A stretch of DNA of 40,603 bases from an uncultured Eubacteriales bacterium (GCA_902789365.1 CADANQ010000016.1:1-40603), one strand, 5' to 3'; shown: positions 32,975 to 40,350, numbered from the stretch's first letter. Notes: a model not told the origin generated them from the sequence alone. Made by a program: numbers and translations.

Positions 32975-33991
32975 TCAGTACCTTCCGAAGGTGCAGTTGG
33001 GGAAATGGCAGACGGCGCACATCTGGCACAGCCCGCCGTTCCCGAGGTTTCTCAGTTCCTCCCTGGTAAAGGGAACGCCCGCGTAGATCTGCGGCAGCAT
33101 CGCGTCGAAGACGGTGGTGGGCAGGGATACGGCCGCCCCGGGCACGCCGATCACCGGAATCTCCCCCAGGTAGGCCATCAGCGTCATGTTCCCGGGCTGG
33201 CTGGCCACCCCGTGGACGACGACCCGGCAGCCCAGAGCCCTGATGGCCGCGGGTGTCACGTCATCGGGATCCACCGACATGCCTCCGGAGAAAATCAGGA
33301 AGTCCGCGCCCGCCGCCAGAAGCTCCCGCGCCGCGTTTGCCAGCATGTCCGTATCGTCGTCGCACACCCGGACGCCGACGATCTCCCCCGGGTATTTTTT
33401 CAGCTTTTCCCTCGCCACCGGCTCAAACCTGTCCCGTACGCGGCCGCGGTATAACTCGCTGCCGGCGATGAGGATCCCCGCCTTGAGCGGGCGGTAGGGC
33501 TTCAGGTCGAAAAGCTTCCGGCCCCGGCACATTTTCTCCGCCCTGATCACCTGCTCCTCCTTCGTCACCAGGGGCACGATGCGCATCGAGGCCAGGCGCA
33601 TGCCTTTTTTGACCGGATAATGGTCCGGCAGGGCGGAGACGGTCAGATCGCCGATCAGGTTGATTTCCCGCAGCAGGGCGGCATCCGACCGAAACATCCC
33701 CTCGGCATCGGCGATCAGAAGCACCTTGCCCTCCGAAGGTTCGGTATAATGGGCCAGGTCAACCGGCGCCATGGCCGCCATGCGTTTCGCGGCGTCCTCC
33801 TCATGGATCTCCCCGGCGTTTTCCTCCCAGACGAACACATGCCTTTTGCCCATATCCAGCATATGGGGGATATCCTCCGCTTTGATCACATGCCCCCGGC
33901 GGAAGGCCGGCCCCTTGAAGCCGTCCTTCATCTCCGTCAGGTCGTGGCACAGCGTCATTCCGACGGCATCCTCAACGCGTATTTTCTTCAT
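32975..33991 (-). CDS. MoeA-like molybdopterin-binding protein with C-terminal Cys motif
   Basis: A 338-residue protein with the MoeA/MogA-type molybdopterin-binding domain (about 160-300): KAGILIAGSELYRGRVRDRF, VRVCDDDTDMLANAARELL, ADFLIFSGGMSVDPDDVTP and GVPGAAVSLP. The N-terminal half, MKKIRVEDAVGMTLCHDLTEM with FRRGHVIKAEDIPHMLDMG, differs from true MoeA. The last 17 residues carry C322, C325, C328 and C333 (CQMCAVCHFPNC), a likely metal or Fe-S site absent from classical MoeA. Since a full moeA lies just upstream, this is a second, distinct member, perhaps for cofactor handling or metal choice (inference). GGGGAG precedes the ATG; a 106-base gap separates it from moeA. Confidence 0.88.
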   Translation of the reverse strand: MKKIRVEDAVGMTLCHDLTEMKDGFKGPAFRRGHVIKAEDIPHMLDMGKRHVFVWEENAGEIHEEDAAKRMAAMAPVDLAHYTEPSEGKVLLIADAEGMFRSDAALLREINLIGDLTVSALPDHYPVKKGMRLASMRIVPLVTKEEQVIRAEKMCRGRKLFDLKPYRPLKAGILIAGSELYRGRVRDRFEPVAREKLKKYPGEIVGVRVCDDDTDMLANAARELLAAGADFLIFSGGMSVDPDDVTPAAIRALGCRVVVHGVASQPGNMTLMAYLGEIPVIGVPGAAVSLPTTVFDAMLPQIYAGVPFTREELRNLGNGGLCQMCAVCHFPNCTFGRY

Positions 33992-34097
33992 CCTTTTTTT
34001 CTCCCCGATATGATTGGCCGGTTCGGAAAAGAATCCCCGCCCGGCGGAGGCATATGGCCCCTCATGATTGTTTTCAGGCCCGTGAACGGCTAAAAAA

Positions 34098-35312
34098 CTA
34101 CAGCATAAAGCCGTCGACCGTTCTTCCCGCTTCCACCGGACCCGAGCCCGCGGGTATACGGGCAAACGCGTTACATCCGATGGCGGAGGAAAGGACGGCA
34201 TTCCCCTGCCGGGCGGAGGAAACGAACAGCGTTTTGCCGCCCTCAAAGCGGATCCGTCCCCGCAGAAACCGCTCCGACGGGCTCTTTTTGCCGAACCCTT
34301 CCGCCATTTCCGCCGTGAACGTTTCGGGAAGCGCTTCCGCCCGTCCGGCCATCCTGCGGACGGCCGGCAGGACGCAGGCGCAGTAATTGGTCAGGGCGGA
34401 CGCGGGATTTCCCGACAGCCCGAAAACGGGTTTCCCCCCGCGATAAGCAAAGGCGCAGGCCATGCCCGGCTTCATCGATACACCGCGGATCAGGATCTCC
34501 GCCCCGGACAACGCCATGGCGTCCGGTGTCACGTCCCACTCGCCCACCGAAACTCCGCCGGTGACGATCACGGCGTCGCATTCCTCAAGACCCCGGGATA
34601 TGAGAGATGCAATCTCCCCGGCGTCGTCTCCCGCCAGGCCCATATAGCGGACAAGACAGCCCTCCGTTTGCAGAAGCGCCGTGAAGGCCGTCCGGTTGGC
34701 GTTGCGGATCTTGCCCGGGGCTTCCTCCGAGTCCGCCTCCACCACCTCGCTGCCGGTGGAAATCAAGGCGATCACCGGTTTTCTGTACACCCTGATACGG
34801 GTTATTCCCTGGGCGGCCAGGGTGCCTGCCAGGCCGGGATCGATCACCGTTCCGCGGGGAGCAAGCAGGGTACCAGCGGCCACGTCCTCGCCCCGACGGA
34901 CGATGTTTTCGCCCTGCCTGAGGGGATGGAACACCGTCACCGTCTCATCCGTAAAGGCGGTGCGCTCGAAATTGATCACGCAGTCGGCCCCGTCGGGAAT
35001 CTTCGCCCCGGTCATCAGACGGGCGGCCGTCCCCGGGACCACCGGCCGGGTCGGAACCTTTCCCGCGGGAACGGTTTCGGTGATCCTCAGGGTGACCGGG
35101 GAATCCTTTCCTGCCCCTTCCAGGTCCTGTGAGCGCATGGCGTAGCCGTCGTAAGCGGAGCGGTCGAAGGGCGGCACGTCGCCCGACGCGGTCAGGTCGA
35201 AGGCCAGCACGCGCCCGGCGCATTCATCCGGCCCCGTCTCCTCAATGTCCGTTTCCTTCGCCAGGGACAGAAGAAGGTCCCTCGCCTCCCGCCAGGGGAT
35301 GTTTTCACGCAT
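34098..35312 (-). CDS. moeA: Molybdopterin molybdenumtransferase MoeA
   Basis: MoeA inserts molybdate into adenylylated molybdopterin. The 404-residue protein has the four-domain pattern: AAFDLTASGDVPPFDRSAYDGYAM-type N-terminal block, VPAGKVPTRPVVPGTAARLMTGAKIPDGAD, then ISTGSEVVE, IVTGGVSVGEWD, VSMKPGMACAF and FGLSGNPASAL in the MPT-binding domain, and a C-terminal beta domain with FLRGRIRFEGG. The ATG at 35312 has AAAGGA 8 bases upstream and lies 5 bases after the modC stop, so uptake and insertion genes are tightly joined. Confidence 0.95.
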   Translation of the reverse strand: MRENIPWREARDLLLSLAKETDIEETGPDECAGRVLAFDLTASGDVPPFDRSAYDGYAMRSQDLEGAGKDSPVTLRITETVPAGKVPTRPVVPGTAARLMTGAKIPDGADCVINFERTAFTDETVTVFHPLRQGENIVRRGEDVAAGTLLAPRGTVIDPGLAGTLAAQGITRIRVYRKPVIALISTGSEVVEADSEEAPGKIRNANRTAFTALLQTEGCLVRYMGLAGDDAGEIASLISRGLEECDAVIVTGGVSVGEWDVTPDAMALSGAEILIRGVSMKPGMACAFAYRGGKPVFGLSGNPASALTNYCACVLPAVRRMAGRAEALPETFTAEMAEGFGKKSPSERFLRGRIRFEGGKTLFVSSARQGNAVLSSAIGCNAFARIPAGSGPVEAGRTVDGFML

Positions 35313-35317
35313 CGCGA

Positions 35318-36361
35318 TCATCCTTTCAGCCGCAAAAGGGCGCTTTGGGGAAAATGCACGGTCACTTCCTCCGCCATCATGCCCCGCCAGATTTCTTTTT
35401 CCGTTTCCCACCCGATGGGCGCCGAATTGTCCGGGGCTTCAATGGGCCGGAGCATCACGGTAAACGAAAAGGGATTCTCAATCACATCGCAAACGCGGCA
35501 CCGGAAGGCGTTCTCCCCTTCCCCGGGACATATGGCGTGCATCCTCAGGCCCAGGGCGTCGACGCCCAGCTCCGGTGAAAGATTCAGCGGGATGCCCCAG
35601 TCGACGGCGAACACCCTTCCCCCGTCCAGCGGACGGACGGAGGATATGTTTTTGCACCCGGTAAGCGCGCAGGCCGTCCGGCTGCCCGGGTCGGCAAAGA
35701 CCGCGGCGCGTTCGCCAAGCCGGTCCACCTTCCCATCCTTCACGATGGCGACCCGGTCCGCCAGGCGGTAGACCTCGTCCCGGTCGTGGGACACCAGGAG
35801 CACCGTTTTGCCGAATTCCCGGATCACCTTCCGCATCTCTTCCTCCATGCGAAACCTGAGATGGGTATCCAGGGCGGAAAAGGGTTCGTCCAGCAAAAGC
35901 ACGGCAGGGTCCGACACCAGCATCCTGGCCAGGGCCGTTCTCTGCTGCTGTCCCCCCGAAAGCTGACGCGGAAGCCTTCCCGCCAGATCGGCGATCCCCA
36001 TGGACTCAAGGGCCCGCATGGCCGCGGCCCTCCGGCCGGGACCCCGTATTCCCCGGCGTGCGCCGCACATCACGTTCTCAAGCGCCGTCATGGTGGGAAA
36101 CAGCGCGTAATTCTGGAACATCAGGCCCACCCGCCTGTCCCGGGGCTTCAGATCAATGCCGCGGGCGGAATCATAAAGCACCTTTCCGTCCAGCACGATA
36201 CGCCCCGAATCCGGCTTTTCCACCCCGGCGACGCACCGCAGCGTCATGCTTTTCCCGCAGCCGGAAGCGCCCAGAAGCGCCAGGGTTTCATCGCCGGCTT
36301 CAAAGGCCATATCAAGGCTGAACCGGCCCAGTTTTTTATGGATCTCCGCCTGCAGGGCCAT
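35318..36361 (-). CDS. modC: Molybdate/tungstate ABC transporter ATPase ModC
   Basis: A 347-residue ABC ATPase. Walker A is GASGCGKS, the signature LSGGQQQR, Walker B VLLLDEP and the switch His is in LVSHDRDE; the Q-loop reads MFQNYALFP. The extra C-terminal region (about 230-347) resembles the regulatory OB/TOBE-type extension of ModC, although it is diverged. Context with modA and modB gives the assignment. Molybdate and tungstate transporters cannot be separated from this protein alone. It starts 4 bases after the modB stop. Confidence 0.9.
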   Translation of the reverse strand: MALQAEIHKKLGRFSLDMAFEAGDETLALLGASGCGKSMTLRCVAGVEKPDSGRIVLDGKVLYDSARGIDLKPRDRRVGLMFQNYALFPTMTALENVMCGARRGIRGPGRRAAAMRALESMGIADLAGRLPRQLSGGQQQRTALARMLVSDPAVLLLDEPFSALDTHLRFRMEEEMRKVIREFGKTVLLVSHDRDEVYRLADRVAIVKDGKVDRLGERAAVFADPGSRTACALTGCKNISSVRPLDGGRVFAVDWGIPLNLSPELGVDALGLRMHAICPGEGENAFRCRVCDVIENPFSFTVMLRPIEAPDNSAPIGWETEKEIWRGMMAEEVTVHFPQSALLRLKG

Positions 36362-36365
36362 GGAT

Positions 36366-37028
36366 TCACCTTCTTTTTTCCCGTTTTTCCATCAGATTCA
36401 CCGCCAGCAGGACCGCGAAGGAAATGGCGATGTTCACCATCACCCAGCGGAAGGCCAGAGCGTCGTCGTTGGTGCGCCACAGCTGGTACACCGTGGTGGA
36501 TATGGTGGCCGTCCGTCCAGGGGTGTAGCCCGCGATCATGCTGGTGGCCCCGTATTCCCCCAGGGCCCGGGCGAAGGCAAGCACCGTACCGGCGAGGATC
36601 CCCGGCCGGCAGCAGGGCATGCGGATACGCCAGAAGATGTAGGTGCCGGAGAGTCCCAGGGTCTTCCCGCAGGCGGCCAGGGATTCGTCAAAGCTCTCGA
36701 ACGCCCCCCGGCAGGTGCGGTACATCAGGGGAAAGATTACCGCGGCGGTGGCAAACACTGCGGACCACCAGGTCATCGTCAGCCGAAGGCCGAAATGCTC
36801 CAGGAAAAACGCGCCGACGGGACGTCTGGGGCCCAATATCCTCAAAAGCAGGTAGCCGACCACCGTGGGAGGCAGCACCAGGGGCAGGGTAAGGATCACA
36901 TCCAGAATCCCCTTGACGGCACGGGGCGCTTTGGCGATATAGTACGCCGCGGGAATCCCGACAAAAAAGATAACCGCTGTGCTGATGCCGGCGATGCGCA
37001 GCGAATTCCAGAGGGGATACAGATCCAT
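36366..37028 (-). CDS. modB: Molybdate/tungstate ABC transporter permease ModB
   Basis: A 220-residue permease with five predicted helices, including STAVIFFVGIPAAYYIAKA, LTLPLVLPPTVVGYLLL (the conserved ModB PLVLPP motif) and a C-terminal helix. The EAA-type loop is ESLAACGKTLGLSGTYIFWRIRMPCCRPGI, followed by AFARALGEYGATSMIAG, the hallmark of molybdate and sulfate permeases. The ATG at 37028 has AGAGGG upstream. Confidence 0.95.
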   Translation of the reverse strand: MDLYPLWNSLRIAGISTAVIFFVGIPAAYYIAKAPRAVKGILDVILTLPLVLPPTVVGYLLLRILGPRRPVGAFFLEHFGLRLTMTWWSAVFATAAVIFPLMYRTCRGAFESFDESLAACGKTLGLSGTYIFWRIRMPCCRPGILAGTVLAFARALGEYGATSMIAGYTPGRTATISTTVYQLWRTNDDALAFRWVMVNIAISFAVLLAVNLMEKREKRR

Positions 37029-37055
37029 GCTTTTCCCTCTTTCCTCGTGTATTTG

Positions 37056-37083
37056 CCGGCGGGGAGGATGGCTTCCCCGCCGG
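37056..37083 (-). other. Intercistronic hairpin between modA and modB
   Basis: A 10-bp perfect stem CCGGCGGGGA/TCCCCGCCGG (37056-37065 with 37074-37083) has an 8-base loop and no T run. It probably stabilises the modA part of the mRNA, so that more binding protein than permease is made. Confidence 0.65.
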
Positions 37084-37092
37084 ACGTCAGGA

Positions 37093-37920
37093 TCAATCGT
37101 GCATCGGGGAGAAGCCCACCGCCTCAAACACGGCGTCAGCCTCCGGGGACGTCAGGAAGGCGAGGAAATCCCTGGCCTGCTTCTCGTGCTTTGTGATGTT
37201 CAGTACGGCGGCGGGATAGACCACCTGCCCGCACATTTCCGGCGTGGCGGTATCCACCACCGTGAGCTTCGCCGAGAAGGCGTCCGTGGCATAGATGATG
37301 CCGCAGTCCACCACGGCTTCCGAAACCTGGGTGGTCACTTCCTTGACGTTGCTGCCATAGGTCAGCACGCCGCTCTGATTGAGCTTTTCCTCGTCCAGGC
37401 CGTAGAAGGCGAAGATTTTCTGGGTATACTGTCCCACCGGCACATCGCTGTTGCCCATGGCCAGAAGGATGCCGCCGTTTCGGAGCATCTCCGCCAGGGC
37501 GTCATAGCTTTCCACGCCCTTCGGATTGCCTTCCGGAACGGCCAGGGCCACCTTGTTTTCCAGCAAATTGATCCGGGTACCCTGCAGGACGAAGTCCAGC
37601 CCGGCGGTATTCACGGACGGATCCGCGGCGATGTCCAGCTGGTTCATCTGCTTTGGAGACGCGGAAATGAATATGTCGCATTCGGCTCCGCTCTCGATCT
37701 GGGTCTTCAGGGTACCGGAGGAATCGAAGTTAAAGATGAGGATCACATCCGGATGCTGTTCCTCGTAAACGGCTTTCAGTTCGGTCAGGGTTTCCGTCAT
37801 TGAAGCGGCGGCGAAGACGATCAGCTCCGTCTTCTCCTCCCCCGCTTCGGCCATGGCCCCACCAAGGCACAGCGTCAGGGCCAGCAGGACAGTCAGGACG
37901 CGTTTCAGTGTTCTGTTCAT
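37093..37920 (-). CDS. modA: Molybdate/tungstate-binding protein ModA
   Basis: A 275-residue periplasmic-type binding protein. Residues 1-24 are a signal peptide (LTVLLALTLCLGGAMA, cleavage before EAG). The oxyanion-binding motifs are VFAAASMTETLTEL near the start of the mature part, FNFDSSGTLKTQIESGAECDIFISASPKQM, and VVDCGIIYATDAF near the end. The Cys in the signal peptide is not in a good lipobox, as also seen for the sugar-binding protein at 23234-24757. AAGGGAG precedes the ATG and lies inside a hairpin (37928-37964). It is the first gene of the molybdenum operon, behind a leader of about 340 bases. Confidence 0.95.
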   Translation of the reverse strand: MNRTLKRVLTVLLALTLCLGGAMAEAGEEKTELIVFAAASMTETLTELKAVYEEQHPDVILIFNFDSSGTLKTQIESGAECDIFISASPKQMNQLDIAADPSVNTAGLDFVLQGTRINLLENKVALAVPEGNPKGVESYDALAEMLRNGGILLAMGNSDVPVGQYTQKIFAFYGLDEEKLNQSGVLTYGSNVKEVTTQVSEAVVDCGIIYATDAFSAKLTVVDTATPEMCGQVVYPAAVLNITKHEKQARDFLAFLTSPEADAVFEAVGFSPMHD

Positions 37921-37927
37921 GTTCGTT

Positions 37928-37964
37928 CTCCCTTCGTTTTTTGTCTTCTTAAGAACGGAGGGAA
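37928..37964 (-). promoter_or_regulatory. Hairpin that can hide the modA ribosome-binding site
   Basis: On the minus strand TTCCCTCCGTT (37954-37964) pairs with AACGAAGGGAG (37928-37938), ten pairs including one G-U wobble, interrupted by a single C-A mismatch. The second arm contains the AAGGGAG Shine-Dalgarno sequence of modA, 7 bases from the ATG. Formation of this stem should block translation. Confidence 0.6.
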
Positions 37965-37992
37965 CACAAACAAGCCGCCATCCCGGGCCGCA

Positions 37993-38057
37993 TGCTCCGC
38001 CGTCTCCTTTCCAAAAGGGAGGCCGGGCTGTTTCCGGCGCCGACCCTATGCGGAGCA
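37993..38057 (-). ncRNA. Candidate Moco/Tuco-type riboswitch, second (gene-proximal) copy
   Basis: On the minus strand an 8-bp closing stem TGCTCCGC/GCGGAGCA (38050-38057 with 37993-38000) encloses AUAGGGUC, a hairpin GCCGG/CCGGC, then CCUCCC and GGAAAGGAGAC. The E. coli moaA leader, the classical Moco riboswitch, likewise carries a GGGUC block on the 5' side and GCCUCCC followed by GGAAAGG on the 3' side inside its closing stem. The fold here is compact, without the extra P3 arm, as described for the Tuco variant. The call rests on pattern and on the modABC-moeA genes downstream; I could not run a covariance model. Confidence 0.6.
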
Positions 38058-38073
38058 ATACGGTATGCTGTAC

Positions 38074-38108
38074 AAAAAACGCCCGCGCATCCCGAAAAGG
38101 ATACGCGG
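38074..38108 (-). terminator. Intrinsic terminator inside the mod operon leader
   Basis: On the minus strand CCGCGTATCC (38099-38108) pairs with GGATGCGCGG (38083-38092), 10 bp with one G-U, loop of 6, followed by GCG and six T residues. It lies between the two candidate riboswitch copies and about 155 bases upstream of modA, so it looks like a transcription attenuator. Confidence 0.8.
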
Positions 38109-38139
38109 ACAAAAGAGGGCGCGCGAAAACACAGGCCCC

Positions 38140-38202
38140 CGGTCGTCTGTCTCCTTTTCGAATGCGGAAGGTGCAGCCGTTTCCCGCTGCGCCCTGATAC
38201 CG
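38140..38202 (-). ncRNA. Candidate Moco/Tuco-like RNA element, first (promoter-proximal) copy
   Basis: The minus-strand sequence shows the same order as the copy at 37993-38057: a short closing stem CGGT/ACCG, AUCAGGGC, a hairpin GCAGC/GCUGC with GGGAAAC in its loop, then ACCUUCC and AAAAGGAGAC before the closing strand. It shares AU-AGGG, GGAAAC and AAAGGAGAC with the second copy, and the lengths are nearly equal (63 and 65 bases). The closing stem is weaker, so this copy is less certain. A terminator follows 31 bases downstream. Confidence 0.45.
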
Positions 38203-38267
38203 AATACTCCGGCGCGGCCCGGGTCCCATAGCGGACGCCTTAGGGACAGGGGCTCGAAGACAATACC

Positions 38268-38297
38268 ATTATCCATCATTGTTCAACGGACTGTCAA
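38268..38297 (-). promoter_or_regulatory. Promoter of the modABC-moeA-moa operon
   Basis: On the minus strand a perfect TTGACA (38292-38297) and GATAAT (38268-38273) are 18 bases apart. Transcription would begin near 38260, leaving a leader of about 340 bases before modA. Confidence 0.8.
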
Positions 38298-38353
38298 GGG
38301 TTTTTGTGTCCGGCGCTTTTCCGGTTTTTCTTAGTAAGGGGATCCCTCCGCGC

Positions 38354-39049
38354 TTACGTCGGTTCTGTCCCCGGCTTTCCGGCCCAGAGGCGAAGCGTTT
38401 CTTCCTGTTCCGGGGAAAGAGCAAACGGAACGCCGTCCACCGTGACCCTGACGCCTTGCTTCTTTTCCAGGTGTCCCCGGCAGCCCACGGCGCAGAAAGC
38501 CCGGCTCAGCTTCAGGTCCTCCCCGTTCAGGCTTTCGTCCAGTTTTCTCAGGTCCGCCGTATCCTCCGTCTTTTCCTCCAGCAGGTCGCAGAGGGCGGAA
38601 ATATCCCTTTCGTAATGATACACCTTCAGGCCCTCCAGCTCCCGCCGGGAATCGGCCAGCCTTCCGGAAAAAGCCACCGTCAGGGGGGTCAGCCGTTCCA
38701 GGGCGTCCTCCTCCCGGTGGGCAGTGACGATTCGGGCCGCGGGAAGCTCGTAATCCCCCTCCGCAAGCACCCAGTCGAAACCGCGGTAGTTTTCATACAC
38801 CTCCGACGGTTTCAGCCTGCGGGGAAAAAGAAGCGTCGTCTCCCCCTCCGCCCGGACTGTCACAAGGCCCGCCCCCGCCCGGGTGTGCCGAAAAGTGTTG
38901 CTTCCCGGCTTATCCATATGGAAGGTGGGACAGAAAACCGTCTTGACGGTCCCCACCTTTTTGCCGCGTGCCGACAGTTCCCGGACCAGGGCTTCGATCA
39001 GCGCCGTTTTTCCCGAAGCGCGGATGCCCACGACGGTCACGATCTTCAT
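38354..39049 (-). CDS. mobB: Molybdopterin-guanine dinucleotide biosynthesis protein MobB
   Basis: The 231-residue protein begins with a MobB-type P-loop, VVGIRASGKTALIEALVREL, followed by GTVKTVFCPTFHMDKPGSNTFRHTRAGA, the typical MobB continuation with the HxxxxDxPGxD/NS/T-type block. WVLAEGDYE matches the Walker B region VEGF/Y. MobB is a GTP-binding partner of MobA in making or delivering guanylated molybdenum cofactor. The C-terminal 60 residues include FCAVGCRGHLEKK, an extension with two cysteines that many MobB proteins lack. Its ATG shares ATGA with the fdhD-like stop, so it is coupled to that gene. Confidence 0.88.
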   Translation of the reverse strand: MKIVTVVGIRASGKTALIEALVRELSARGKKVGTVKTVFCPTFHMDKPGSNTFRHTRAGAGLVTVRAEGETTLLFPRRLKPSEVYENYRGFDWVLAEGDYELPAARIVTAHREEDALERLTPLTVAFSGRLADSRRELEGLKVYHYERDISALCDLLEEKTEDTADLRKLDESLNGEDLKLSRAFCAVGCRGHLEKKQGVRVTVDGVPFALSPEQEETLRLWAGKPGTEPT

Positions 39050-39651
39050 ATTGCGTCACTCCTTTTCCCGGGGAAGGGGTCCCAGAGCAGGACGCCCCAT
39101 TTTGCGGCATATTCCACGGCCAGGCTGCCCGTCTGTTTCCCGGTCAGCACGGCGCCGACCCCCACGGCCGCGGCTTTTGCAAGCATCTCCAGGCTCAGCC
39201 TGCCCGAAAGGGCAAGAACCGCCCCTTCCGCGGACGCGCCCGCCAGGGCGGCCTCCCCCACCGCCCGATCCAGGGCGCTGTGCCTTGCGATGTCCCTGCC
39301 GGAGAACACCGTTCCGCCGCACAGGAGCAGGGCGGCATGCAGTCCGTCCCCGTCCCCGGACTTTCTGAGCAGTCCGGCAAGATACGCGGCTTCCTCCCGG
39401 GCGGGAGGACGGACGGCGCGGAACGGGATCATGCCAAGGCGCGCCGCCAGATCCGGCAGGCGGTCTCCCCCGTCCGTCCGGACTTCCCAGACGTCCCCTT
39501 TCCGGACGACGCCCCGGATCTTTGCCGGATCGGACACCGCCATCCCTGTCAGAAGAAGACCCGTCAAAAGGTTCTCCTCCCCGCCGGGAGAACAGTCCAG
39601 CGGCCGCTGGGGTCTGCCGTTCAGCCGCCAGATAAGCAATTGTTCGTCCAT
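39046..39651 (-). CDS. FdhD-like protein lacking the CxxC motif
   Basis: The 201-residue protein matches the C-terminal two thirds of FdhD, the sulfurtransferase that sulfurates the cofactor of formate dehydrogenases: DGLHAALLL, IARHSALDRAVGEAALAG, ALSGRLSLEMLAKAAAVGV and a GSLAVEYAAKWGVLL block. FdhD usually has about 260-280 residues and a CxxC motif that relays sulfur from IscS. Here the segment before DGLHAAL is short and has no CxxC, so it may bind cofactor without transferring sulfur. The ATG at 39651 has AAAGG upstream. It stands between the NTPase and MobB genes, with a 16-base gap and a 4-base overlap. Confidence 0.82.
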   Translation of the reverse strand: MDEQLLIWRLNGRPQRPLDCSPGGEENLLTGLLLTGMAVSDPAKIRGVVRKGDVWEVRTDGGDRLPDLAARLGMIPFRAVRPPAREEAAYLAGLLRKSGDGDGLHAALLLCGGTVFSGRDIARHSALDRAVGEAALAGASAEGAVLALSGRLSLEMLAKAAAVGVGAVLTGKQTGSLAVEYAAKWGVLLWDPFPGKRSDAI

Positions 39652-39667
39652 CACGCCTTTCATCGCA

Positions 39668-40177
39668 TCACGGCCTTTCGATGAGGGCGGCAATGCTTTC
39701 CGCAAGGCCCGCGCGGTTGTCCTCGGTCACCGTGATCACCGTGACCCGGGGATGGTTTATAATAAAATCATGCCAAGGCTGGCCCCGTCTTAAAACCCCC
39801 AAAATAGGATACGGCCCGTTCAGGCACCTGAGAATTTCCTTCTGAAAAAGATAAGCGTTTTTTTCCAGGTGCCCGCATTCGTCCATCAGGATCAGGGCTC
39901 CGGTTTTTTTTCGGGCCTCCCGAAGCAGTTCCGTCCCCAGCGCGTCAAAGCGTTCCGTCAGGGCACGCATTTTCCCGTTCTCCAGGACGGCCACCATATG
40001 CTCTTCGTCCAGGATTTCGGGGCCGGCCGCCGGGACCATATACAGGGAAGAGGAGCCCCTTTCCCGGGTCAGAAACCGGGTGCGGAAACCGGCGCAGGGC
40101 CTCCCAAGCAGCTCCGCCGCAGCCCTTACGGCCCGGCTTTTGCCGATCTGCCTTTCCCCTGTCAGAAAAACATGCAT
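39668..40177 (-). CDS. THEP1-like nucleoside-triphosphatase
   Basis: A 169-residue P-loop NTPase of the NTPase_1/THEP1 type. Walker A is FLTGERQIGKSRAV at the N-terminus; the Walker B is ALILMDECGHLEKNAYLFQ, and the end has PILGVLRRGQPWHDFI followed by VTVITVTEDNR, matching the family's order. THEP1 proteins hydrolyse ATP and GTP in vitro and their roles are mostly unknown. It heads an operon with fdhD-like and mobB, which suggests a role in molybdenum cofactor handling (inference). GGAGG lies 7 bases before the ATG at 40177. Confidence 0.85.
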   Translation of the reverse strand: MHVFLTGERQIGKSRAVRAAAELLGRPCAGFRTRFLTRERGSSSLYMVPAAGPEILDEEHMVAVLENGKMRALTERFDALGTELLREARKKTGALILMDECGHLEKNAYLFQKEILRCLNGPYPILGVLRRGQPWHDFIINHPRVTVITVTEDNRAGLAESIAALIERP

Positions 40178-40247
40178 TATATGACCTCCGCTTTTTGAAG
40201 AAGATCCGCGGGGGGTCTTATATTTAATCCCGCGGCCCGGCGGTTTC

Positions 40248-40276
40248 ATTATACAGAATGCTCCCCGGATTGTAAA
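40248..40276 (-). promoter_or_regulatory. Promoter of the NTPase-fdhD-mobB operon
   Basis: On the minus strand TTTACA (40271-40276) and a perfect TATAAT (40248-40253) are 17 bases apart, about 70 bases upstream of the start codon. Confidence 0.8.
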
Positions 40277-40319
40277 GTTCGGCCATACCGTCCCTCGTTT
40301 GCATTTCATACACAGAAGA

Positions 40320-40350
40320 TTCCCCCACCGGGTCGCTGACGGCGGGGGAA
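40320..40350. terminator. Hairpin upstream of the NTPase operon
   Basis: TTCCCCCACCG (40320-40330) pairs with CGGCGGGGGAA (40340-40350); on the minus strand the single mismatch becomes a G-U pair. No clear T run follows on either strand. It may end a minus-strand gene outside the window. Confidence 0.4.

Noticed and set aside
38140..38202. Cobalamin riboswitch in the mod leader
   Set aside because: Some short GGGAA and GGTGCA blocks look suggestive, but there is no B12 box (GCCACTG-type) and the downstream genes concern molybdenum.
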